Of a stretch of DNA of 18,559 nt, positions 10,407-18,559 are shown in pieces; the first letter of the stretch is position 1; every line of letters begins with the position of its first letter. The notes under the pieces were generated by a model. The model ran no database searches, was not told the origin of the DNA, and was given only the letters and a program-made list of their open reading frames with translations. The DNA lies in the NCBI GenBank assembly GCA_009193035.1, contig SWDT01000573.1, positions 1 to 18,559 of the forward strand, in the 5' to 3' direction. Made by a program: the position numbers and the translations under genes. This DNA comes from Halicephalobus mephisto. Lineage: Eukaryota; Nematoda; Chromadorea; Rhabditida; Panagrolaimidae.

Positions 10407-10564
10407 AGGGACGTCGCATCAAATCACATGCCATGCAAGATCAAGCAAAAAGTTCTAGTTTGTTTTAATTTAACTTGTTTTCTGTTGTATTGTATGGTGT
10501 GGTATAGCGGACCCCGAGAACGGGACAAACGCTGAGGATAAAGAAGAAGAAGAAGAAGAAGAAG
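10407..10564 (+). mobile_element. 5'-truncated non-LTR retrotransposon (LINE or LINE-derived)
   Basis: A 158-bp insertion flanked by perfect 19-bp direct repeats and ending in a simple tandem tail, (aag)8 at 10541-10564. Variable long target duplications, loss of the 5' end and an A-rich repetitive 3' tail together identify target-primed insertion. The segment before the tail (about 10500-10540) is GC-richer than its surroundings and reads like a conserved element 3' end. A short open frame ends at 10468 and might be the last residues of the reverse-transcriptase protein, but that cannot be shown here. The clade is not identified. Identity of the duplications indicates a young insertion. Confidence 0.85.
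10541..10564 (+). repeat. (aag)8 tail of the retrotransposon
   Basis: Eight perfect trinucleotide units form the 3' end of the inserted element and abut the right target-site duplication directly. Confidence 0.9.
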
Positions 10565-10583
10565 ATGAAAATAAACGTCTATA
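10565..10583 (+). repeat. Right 19-bp target-site duplication
   Basis: Identical to 10388-10406 over all 19 bases; the flanking bases differ. Confidence 0.9.
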
Positions 10584-11577
10584 CACTAGCGAAAACTGCA
10601 TTTGAAGCAGTGACATTATTCGTCCTATCGAGATCAAACTTGAACGACTATATATTTTTTATTCAGTTACAAAGACAAGTAATAAATTAGTTTTGTTGCC
10701 TATTTGATAGCGCTATTTTATAGGATTTAAAATAGCAAAAACTGAAAGTTTCAATAATCTCTAATTTCAGAATTCTGTGACTGAGTTAAGGCAAATTCAG
10801 GTATCTTTATGACTGATACCGAGGAGGTTATCTAGATGCAACGCCAAAGTTGTTGAACAAAGTTCACTCAAATATGAAACTATTGAACGAAAAAATTGTT
10901 CTTTGTCCTGTTTAATTAACGGTTTTGTTTTCATATATGAAATTCAGAGTTTTTTAGAACCAAAATAAAATGCAAAGAATTTTCCAATTAAAAGACCTTT
11001 TTTGATCTCTAGTCATCCAAAAGAACAATTAAACCAAGAAAATGCAAAGATGCTCATTTACAAGCTGATAACAAAAGAAACCATCGAGAGCTTCAATGAA
11101 GTCTTTGTTTATGACATACATATACTTGACGAAAACTAACACAACGAGGGTACAAAGACGTACAATTAATCTGTCGAAAATCGGACTGGAATATTCTGAA
11201 AGTTCCGTATAAGGTTTTAAAACAGGAAGTTTGATATGAAACAAGTATGTCAACAAGAATGAAAAAGTATTCCATATCGAATCTGCTTTTTCCAAATCAT
11301 ATAACGTAATTAAAGAAAACTCAAATAACATACTTGCAAATTGAACATGTCATTGTTTATTTTTTCATCGTTGAAATGCATATCTGGTGAATACAAAAAT
11401 TTCAAAAACATTTAAAAATGTTATGATTTATACAACCGGTGTTGTCATAGTAAAGTGAAATCATTAAAAGCCAAAAAACTGATTCTCGAAAATAAATAAA
11501 ACAGAATTATCCATATTGTTTAAAAAATTTAATTTTTAATTTCTGAAACTGTTAAAATTGTGCATTTCAGAATTTTT
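10584..11577. other. AT-rich stretch, no supported gene
   Basis: About 1 kb without a recognisable gene. The longest open frame, 100 codons on the minus strand (11331-11029), matches nothing I know and overlaps a second frame of similar quality. Position 10615-10648 holds one arm of a short inverted repeat whose partner is at 10282-10312. Confidence 0.4.
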
Positions 11578-13960
11578 TTAAAATCTAAAAACTTGAATAT
11601 TTTCATTCATTAAGTCCACTTCATTCAATGACTGTCTTGTAAAAGCAGAACTGGAGCTGTCAGAAGACTCCGAAGTCCATGGCGGAGGAAGTTCATTGGA
11701 ATCCAGGTTTGCGATAGAATCATAAGTAGGTGGTGCGGGTAAGATGTTCAGAAAGTCTCTGAAAAGAAGATTATTGGATAGAATTATTATGATCTAGGGA
11801 TCTAACCTATGAAGGTTTGTCGCTTGAGTAAGATCAGCCATCTCTTGGATGATGCCGTTGAGTGGTCTGGCAATCTTCATTTCTATTTCTAAAATAAGAT
11901 TATTTCTAAAGTAAGTAAAAAATAATTAATATTTGTTATTTAGAAGTAAACTAATACAGTCGTAGCAGCATTAAATACATTTATTTTGGAAAAATTTAAA
12001 GCTATCGTACTTCAGTTTGATATTACAGTAACCTAGGATTATTTTGTAAAAACAAATCGATTCGAATGTGAACAACATTTAAAACAACAAAGGTTACTGT
12101 AAAGTTGAACATGGTGTTATAGAAAGTTAAACCTTATATTTAAAGTTAAAAATGGTACTATAATGTAAAATATTACTAATAAACAAAAATTCATTTACGA
12201 TGAAATTATTCGAAAGCATATTGTTCTTGAATAAAAACCCAGTGCATTTTTCTACAAAATCTTTACCTAATCTTTTTGCAGCGAAAACAGTAGCTCCCAC
12301 AACAAAGACTAATGCAGGTGGAATCTGATTCAAAACAACAGTATTTTTGCTGACTTTTTTGACAACTTCTCTGATCATTGGTCTGTCTTGGCAATTTCCG
12401 GCTAGGATTATCCCATCAATTCTTTTTCCGTATTTGTCGAAAATCATTCCAAACATGGAAATCAGCATCTGTTTGATTTTTTCCAATTTTTCTGCTGCAT
12501 GTTTCTTTGAAAGTTTTTCGATTGCATCGAGGACAATGCCGCTGGCTTGGTTTCTGACATTCGAGAATAGTTGTCCGTCCACGACAAGAGTGCAGAAACA
12601 TTCTGTCTCAGCAAAGTTGAAGACTATATAAGCGTGATCATCTACAGGGACTCCGTAGGCCAAAACCGCGGCTTGGGAATCCTTAATGATTCGATCAATA
12701 TTGGTGTTTTGTAACTTTAGAACTCCATAAAGTAAAACTGTATCGATCTCAGAACTTTGGTCTGCTTGCGTAACGATTATGTGTGAGTTAGTGATTCCCG
12801 ACCTTCTTTTCAAATCTTGAAGGATAGCATTAATGAAGATACAGTTGATTTCTTCCGGAGAAATTGAATTTGTTTTCTGTCCTTCTTTGATCGGAATACT
12901 TACACGACCTAAGGGATCTTTCATAATCGGGAATACGATAGATTTTGGATCAGTTTGATCATACTGGGCTCCGATTAATTTCTTTGTTCCTAAACTCATT
13001 GTAGATTTGATGATTTCGGATTGTTTTAACTTCGATGATTGAATTTATAAAAAAATTAAGCATCAATTATTTCAGAAAAATTGATAAACTAAGATGGATT
13101 AACGGCATGGAAATAAAAAATCAATTTGATTATTTTCAGTTATTTCGTGCAAAAGAAACAGAATTTTATCCAGCGCAAATAAAAAAAAGTTTATCATTCG
13201 TTTGTATTATGTCGAAATAAAGCTGATATATGAGGAAATAGATTATCTCAATTGCACTAATATAAAAATTAAAAAACCGTTATTCAAAAATTTTTTCAAG
13301 AAGAAATTTTAAAATTTCTTAAAAATGTTCAGAATTACTCATTTATCAATAATAATTTCACAAGTCCATCAAATCTTGAGAACTTTTAAAAATTTCCACA
13401 AGATTCTGAAAGATTTCGAAAGTTTTCATGAGGTTTTCAAAACTTTTATAATTTCCTATTGTATTCTGATAGATTCTAGAAAGTTTCATAGAATTCTGTC
13501 ATAAGAAAAACCGAAACCAATTCAGTAAATTATTATTATACGATCAAATGCGCAAAGTTCAGCAAGAAAATTAGACATTCGCGACGAAGTAATTTTTTTA
13601 AACATGTTGCATTTTTTAAAAGAAAATAATTTTTTTTAAACATGTTGCATTTTTTAAAAGAAAATTCTTACGAAAAGCTCCATTAAGGGTCTCTTTTTTG
13701 CTCTTCTTTATAGTCATCATCAATTTGGCGGCTTCTCCGACATGGACAATATTCCCTTCAAAAGCCAATCCGCTCCAAAGTGGAAATCTCTCATTTCCGC
13801 CAATCCTTAGTAGTTTGACATAGCTTTTACCGTTCCTTCTGACATATTGTCCTGCCCAGTTGTATTCCATTCCCAGATCTAACCCAATAGCGGGTTTGTC
13901 AATTACCATTGGACGGATTGTCGAAGGCAATTCGATGAATTCCGGAATGCCTGTCGTCAT
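11578..13960 (-). CDS. Hsp70-like protein with degraded ATPase motifs and PPxY tail
   Basis: Four exons on the minus strand: 13960-13672, 12989-12267, 11888-11807 and 11758-11578. All phases agree, giving 424 aa. Residues 24-340 follow an Hsp70 nucleotide-binding domain in order: AIGLDLGMEYNWAGQ (phosphate-1), VHVGEAAK, FRTKKLIGAQYD, the ISPEE helix, DSQAAVLAYGV, YIVFNFAETE (phosphate-2) and GIILAGNCQDRP (adenosine loop). Key residues are lost. GTT of phosphate-1 reads GME, the D-L-G-G-G-T-F-D loop reads N-F-A-E-T-E-C-F, and the adenosine loop V-G-G reads A-G-N. There is no substrate-binding domain. Residues 338-424 form a tail with PPTY (374-377), PPPW (389-392) and a Ser/Asp run; PPxY motifs bind WW domains. 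Open frames with correct splicing argue for selection, so I infer a cytosolic pseudo-chaperone or adaptor. Intron 1 is 682 bp and intron 2 is 378 bp, long for this window. Confidence 0.72.
12990..13671 (-). other. Large first intron of the Hsp70-like gene
   Basis: The donor is C|GTAAGA at 13671. The acceptor is tttag, read 12994-12990, chosen because it keeps frame and restores FRTKKLIG. The intron includes a tandem duplication beside the donor and a cluster of TTC/GAA half-sites at about 13405-13495. Open frames inside it look like AT-rich noise. Confidence 0.6.
13591..13665. repeat. Tandem duplication, two copies of 37-38 bp
   Basis: Copies at 13591-13627 and 13628-13665 are identical except for seven versus eight T in a homopolymer. 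Each contains acatgttgcat. The second copy ends six bases from the splice donor of the Hsp70-like gene. This is a recent local duplication with no evident function. Confidence 0.9.
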
Positions 13961-14177
13961 CTTTATTTCGAAATCAGAGAAACAAAATCAATTCTATAGA
14001 AAATATGATTTCTATTGCTTGAATTGTATTGTGCTGATAACATCTTAAGCAGAATTCAACGCTCTGTTGCACTAGTTAAATTCTTAATGATTATCTACAA
14101 AAAATCAATGAGACTTTGATAAGAGAAATTGTTTGAATGTGTAGAGTGATTTAATCGTTGTCGAACTCTCTTACCAG
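13961..14177. promoter_or_regulatory. Shared upstream region of two divergent Hsp70-type genes
   Basis: Only 217 bp separate the minus-strand ATG (13960) from the plus-strand ATG (14178), so both promoters must lie here or overlap the genes. I found no array of three alternating GAA/TTC units spaced as in a heat-shock element and no clear TATA box. The acceptor-like ttaccag directly abuts the plus-strand ATG and may be a trans-splice site. Confidence 0.5.
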
Positions 14178-15896
14178 ATGAAACAGAAATTAGCTGTCGG
14201 AATCGACCTCGGCACGACCAATTCCGCCGTTGGAATTTGGCAGCATGAAAAAGCTGAGTTGATAGGAAATCAGGAAGGTGAGTTCTCATTAACTGTATAA
14301 AAGCCTACCAAAATTTGCCACAGGTGCTCGTATAAATCCTTCCTATGGCTATTACTCTCCTACAGAGAACTATGTTGGAAGAATGGCGGTTGCGAAATCC
14401 GGAGTAGATCCCAAAAACGTTCTCTTCGATGCCAAACGACTTTTAGCAGAGACAAGTAATTCTGAAAAGCTTGAAGAATTTAAAAATACTTGGCCGTTTA
14501 GCATCATTGGTCATCCAGACCAGAAAGAGAGCAAGGCCCACTTTGTTAGTGTTCATGGAGAAGAGAGAACTCTGATTCCACCTGAGAAAATTTTGACTGA
14601 CATTTTGAATTCCATGGTGGGTGATGTTTGCCGACGAATAGAAGCAACGAAAAATGATATTGAGGCAGTGATTACAGTACCCGCTTACTTCAGTATGGCT
14701 CAGAAGAGAGCGACATTACAAGCAGCCAAGGCAGCAGGGATCATCGTTAAACAAATCCTGTCTGAGCCTGTGGCGGCTGCCATAGCCTATCAACAAGAGA
14801 TAGAAGCTGAGAAAAGAAATGACATGTTAAAAGACGGGGACTCAGTTTTCATCTTCGATCTCGGCGGAGGAACTTTTGACGTCACCATTATGAAAATAGA
14901 CAAGGGGATCTACAAAGTCATTGCTTTAGGAGGTGACACTCATCTAGGAGGAAGGGACTTTGATCAAGTAGTTGCCAAATTGATTGAAAAACGCCTTCGA
15001 AAACAATTCGGAGATGCCAAAATGGATAAATTAATGGCTCAATCGAAATATCGTTACAGATTAATTAAAGTAGCTCGTGAAGTTAAGGAATCATTCAGTC
15101 AAACTGAAAAAGAAGTAGTTAATTTAGACGATGTTTGTCCTAGTGCTGAAAATGAAGAAATAACGAGAGAAGAATTTGAAAACAACGCTCGAGATCTTCA
15201 GGAGAAAATCAGAAAATGCTGCTTGGATACGCTTGGTGATTCCAATATCGATGCTAAAGACATCAACCATGTTATCCTCGTTGGTGGAGCTTCCAGAATG
15301 ACCATGGTTCACAGTATTTTACGAAGCATCTTCTCTAATGAAACAACGTTTTCAAAAACAGTCAGTGGGGACGAAGCTATTGCAAAAGGAGCGACTATGT
15401 ACGCAGCCAGACTTTTGGGAGTCTCAGATTCCTATGCGATTAAGAATCTGAATATTCAAGATGCTCTCCCATTGTCTATCGGGATCGAAGTTGCAGGAAA
15501 CAAATTTAAGCCTATCTTAAAAAACAATTCCAAAATCCCCAGCTTTAATGAAACAACATTGAAAACATCTGAAGAAAATCAACAAACCGCAACAATTCCC
15601 GTATGTTTTTCACTTTAAAATTACCATAATATAATTATTTTCAGATCTACGAGGGACTTTCTGAAAAGATCGAGGAGGATACTTACATTGGAGAAATCGA
15701 AGTAAAAGGAATTCCCTCGAAAAAAGCTGGAGAAGCGACTGTCATTGTAACCTTAGAATTGGATAACAACGGCATTCTACAAGCTACAGCAAAGATCCAA
15801 GGGACGAACATTACTGTCGAAACCCAAATTGCTTATGAAACCAACTTTGAATATCATGGTCCAGAAACTATACCTTCAAAAATCAACCCAGTTTGA
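14178..15896 (+). CDS. Hsp70 paralogue A, lid-less
   Basis: Three exons, 14178-14277, 14324-15600 and 15645-15896, with introns of 46 and 44 bp in correct phase, give 542 aa. Canonical cytosolic Hsp70s have about 640. The ATPase domain is well kept: GIDLGTTNS (8-16), FDAKRL with catalytic-type K71, ITVPAYF, E181 in [19 protein letters not shown] (211-219) and LVGGASRM (352-358). So it should bind and hydrolyse ATP. The linker, normally a D-V/L-L-L-L-D type motif, reads [15 protein letters not shown] beta-sandwich substrate-binding segment follows ([33 protein letters not shown]). The protein then ends after about 30 more residues: no helical lid and no EEVD tail for TPR cochaperones. There is no signal or transit peptide, so it is probably cytosolic. 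The acceptor-like ttaccag at 14171-14177 abuts the ATG and supports this start. Confidence 0.88.
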
Positions 15897-16833
15897 AAAC
15901 GCTATTCTCTTTCGCAAATCTTAGTTATTTTAATTTCGTTGTATTTTATGTTGTTGAAACAGAAAACTAGACTAGAAAGAGAAAACCTAAAGGGAGTCTG
16001 AATATCAGAGAACGTGGAATATCACATGAATGAGACTCCTGGTTATCTTGTGTGAGAGTTATATAATAATTCTTTTCTGTGTCTTATTCTTCTAGTAAAG
16101 ATTGTTAATATACTTCTGGTTTCTATCTTAACATATATTAGATGAAAATTGAGTTTCTTTCACTGTTAATACGGACTACATTGGAGAAATCAAATATGTC
16201 AGTGTCTTTAAAAAGTCAAATAGTGAAGATATTGTTTTCTTTGTATTGATGTTATATGAATATGATATTTTTTATATTGTAGGATCTCACAAGATGTAAT
16301 TATTAGTTACGGAAAAAATTGAATTCTATAAACACAAGGAACTGCTGATTTTTGCTAAAAAATATTCAATTATTTTGAAATTTGGTTTTTAAATGGTGAG
16401 TTCGAAGGAGAGTTGAATCATCGATTTATTTCAAACTTTACTTTTGCTCTCACATTTGGGTAGTTAAACTCCGATTACAATAAACATATTATAAAATACA
16501 AGTGCAACAAAATCGATGAAAATGTGCTGCAACTGTTAGCCGTCTCTCTGGATTGGTGGCGTTATCACCGTTTCGATTACAGTAATTGAAATAAATTAAT
16601 TTGAAACATAAAATTTTAATGCTAAATGTGGTGATGCTCAGATGAATGTCAATTTGAGTATTGGAAAAAAAGTATTTTAAGTTCTATTCATTAAAAGATG
16701 CAATCTAATTATTATCCATAATCGATTTTTCCTTTTCAAACGATAGTTCCCTTATCATTGCCCAATTTCATTCAGAAACGAAAATTTCCTTTAAGGCAGT
16801 ACATTTGCTTTGTAGTTATTTTTTAAATTTCCA
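15897..16833. other. Intergenic between Hsp70 paralogues A and B
   Basis: About 0.94 kb, AT-rich, no supported gene. A 7-bp inverted pair (15993-15999 and 16033-16039) and a slightly GC-richer patch at about 16530-16570 were seen but are not convincing as RNA genes. No good heat-shock element was found before gene B. Confidence 0.4.
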
Positions 16834-18559
16834 ATGTCAGAAGATACTGCTGTATATGCCGCTGGGATCGATTTAGGTACAACTAATTCAGCTATTGCGG
16901 TATTAAGTAATCTTGCACTGGAATTAGCCGAGAACAAAGAAGGTAAAAGATTATTTTTTTTCTTTTTCACATCTTTGATTTAGGGCATCGAATCAACCCG
17001 AGTTATGCTTACTATGAAAATGCCGAATTAATTGGGCGAATGGCACGGGCAAAAGGAGGAACTGATCCTGCAAACGTCTACTTTGATTCCAAGCGATTGC
17101 TTGCTGAAACCATGAATTCAAACAAAGTTAAGGAGTTTAGACAATTTTGGCCATTTGAGGTATCCGGGAAAGCAGGTGATATCTTTGTCGAAAAAGCGTT
17201 CTACCGTACTTACAAAGCAGACAGTAAAGAATACAATCTGATTCCTCCAGAAAAAGTTTCCAGTGATATATTAAAATCTATGCTGGAGGATGTCTGTAGA
17301 AAGTTCAGCATTCCAAGTGAGAAGATACAAACCGTGATCGCTGTGCCTGCTTACTTCAATATGAACCAGAAAAGAGCGACGATTGAAGCTGCAAGAAATG
17401 CCGGGATTCAAGTCAAACGGCTTCTTTCTGAGCCTGTAGCTGCTGCCATAGCCTATCAGCATGAAATGGAGGCTGAGAACAATCAAATCAAAGAAAATCA
17501 GACCAATCAGAATCAAAGTGAAAATGAAAAGGACAAATTAAAAGAAGGAGATATTGTTTTCGTTTTTGATCTTGGTGGAGGGACCTTCGATGTCACAATC
17601 ATGAAAGTTGGGAAGGATTCCTACGATGTAATTGCTCTTGGAGGAGATTCTCATTTAGGAGGCAGAGATTTCGATAACGTAGTTTCCAAAATGATTGTGG
17701 AATTACTGAAACAAAAACTTGACCCAGCTGTAGTTGATAAAAAGATGCAAGAAGCAAAGTATCGCCATCGACTGACAGAAGTCTCCCGAGGAACGAAAGA
17801 AACTCTCAGTCAAGCCGATGAAGAAACTGTCATATTAAGTGACATCATTCCCGAAGCAACCACGGGACAGATGCTAAGAGAAGATTTTGAGAATAACTCG
17901 AAAGATTTGTGGGACAAAATATCCAAATGTTGCGTTGACACAGTAAGAGATGCCAAGCTGAAGCCCGATCAAATTAACCACGTTATTCTCGTCGGTGGTT
18001 CTTCCAAGATGAGGAAAGTAACCACAATCATGAATGAAATATTCGGGAAAGACAAAAAGCTCTCCAAGGCACTGAGTGCAGACGAAGCCATTGCCAAAGG
18101 TGCTGCGCTGCTTTCTTCCAAACTTCTGGAATCTGGTGAAAGGACTTTCCAAGATGCTCTTCCATTATCCATTGGGATAGAAGTCACTGGGAACAGATTT
18201 GAAGTTCTTTTAGAACACAACACACCTATTCCGTGTAAGAAAACGAAGGTATTAAAGACAACGGAGAATAGACAGACAGAAGCACGAATTTCGGTTGTGA
18301 TTACGTGATTATACTGTAATAATTAAGTATTTTCAGATCTACGAAGGCCTTTCAGAAGATTTGGAGGAAAACACCTTTATCGGAACACTCCAGATTAGTG
18401 AAATTCCTCCTAAGAAGGCTGGAGAAGTCACTTTGGAAATAACAATGATGATTGATGATAACTGTGCTCTACAATCTGAAACATTTGCCATAATCGAAGG
18501 GGTTCCATATAAAGTAATAACGCAGATTGATTTTCAACTAGAATACAGCTTTGGGATCA
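16834..18559 (+). CDS. Hsp70 paralogue B with Asn/Gln-rich insertion (3' end outside window)
   Basis: Exons 16834-16942, 16984-18293 and 18337 to the window end; introns of 41 and 43 bp sit at exactly the positions seen in paralogue A, so the two arose by duplication. At least 547 residues are visible. Motifs present are GIDLGTTNS (11-19), FDSKRL with K73, [26 protein letters not shown] (231-239) and LVGGSSKM, so ATPase activity is expected. After AIAYQ, where canonical proteins have only a few residues, about 29 residues rich in N, Q, E and K (196-224) are inserted. Paralogue A has about half that length here. The linker reads [14 protein letters not shown], altered as in A. The beta-sandwich part begins VLLEHNTPIPCKK and continues IYEGLSEDLEENTFIG and IPPKKAGE. 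The stop is not in the window, so the presence of a lid cannot be judged. Likely cytosolic. Confidence 0.87.

Noticed and set aside
10262..10468. 68-codon plus-strand frame
   Set aside because: It runs across the retrotransposon boundary and the left target duplication, so it joins unrelated sequence by chance.
11029..11331. 100-codon open frame on the minus strand
   Set aside because: No recognisable family, no supporting splice or start context, and an overlapping frame of similar quality in AT-rich sequence.
13961..14177. Heat-shock elements in the divergent promoter
   Set aside because: Only isolated TTC and GAA triplets with wrong spacing were found.
15993..16039. Inverted pair ggagtct / agactcc as a possible hairpin or terminator-like element
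   Set aside because: Only a 7-bp stem with a loop of about 33 bases; such pairs are expected by chance and this is a eukaryotic region.
16530..16650. GC-richer patch with ggtggcgttatcacc and a later gtgatg as a possible small RNA gene
   Set aside because: No tRNA fold, no paired C and D boxes, no promoter signature that I recognise.
1..18559. CRISPR arrays, bacterial operons, phage or plasmid features
   Set aside because: The introns, splice signals and gene families are those of a nematode nuclear genome; no spaced direct-repeat array exists.

Overview
This window looks like a piece of a nematode (rhabditid, Caenorhabditis-like) nuclear genome. It is AT-rich. Genes are split by short introns, mostly 41-62 bp, with GT donors and T-rich TTTCAG or TTTTAG acceptors. 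The families are typical of worms: a secreted transthyretin-like protein, a DUF229 ectodomain protein, an acyltransferase-3/SGNH protein, a glycosyltransferase-49 relic, a possible MSP-domain relic and several diverged Hsp70s. No species can be named from the sequence alone. All homology calls are by eye.

Left part (1-7785). A decayed mariner transposase on the minus strand (about 60-400) precedes a glycosyltransferase-49 (B4GAT1/bgnt-like) gene on the plus strand (703-2173) that has lost its frame in two or three places. Two apparently intact plus-strand genes follow: a two-exon DUF229 membrane-anchored protein (2604-4552) and a four-exon acyltransferase with a lumenal SGNH hydrolase-like domain (5365-7785). 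All three encode secretory-pathway or cell-surface types of protein, but spacing gives no sign of an operon.

Middle part (7786-11577). A minus-strand transthyretin-like gene (8335-9558) has an unusually large last intron that holds a 187-bp MITE with 26-bp terminal inverted repeats and TA target duplications. Its last two exons do not join in phase, by one base. Next come a probable MSP-domain fragment (minus, 10058-10246) and a clean 5'-truncated non-LTR retrotransposon (10407-10564) with an (aag)8 tail and a perfect 19-bp target-site duplication. The rest is AT-rich sequence without recognisable genes.

Right part (11578-18559) is an Hsp70 cluster. Two plus-strand paralogues, A (14178-15896) and B (16834 to beyond the window edge), keep the ATPase motifs. 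Their interdomain linker is altered; A stops after the beta-sandwich and has no lid, and B carries an Asn/Gln/Glu/Lys-rich insertion in its ATPase domain. Head-to-head with A across 217 bp is a minus-strand Hsp70-like gene (11578-13960). Its nucleotide-binding motifs are degraded, its substrate-binding domain is absent, and its short C-terminal tail carries a PPxY motif. This set of altered chaperones, including a probable pseudo-chaperone, is the most interesting biology here.
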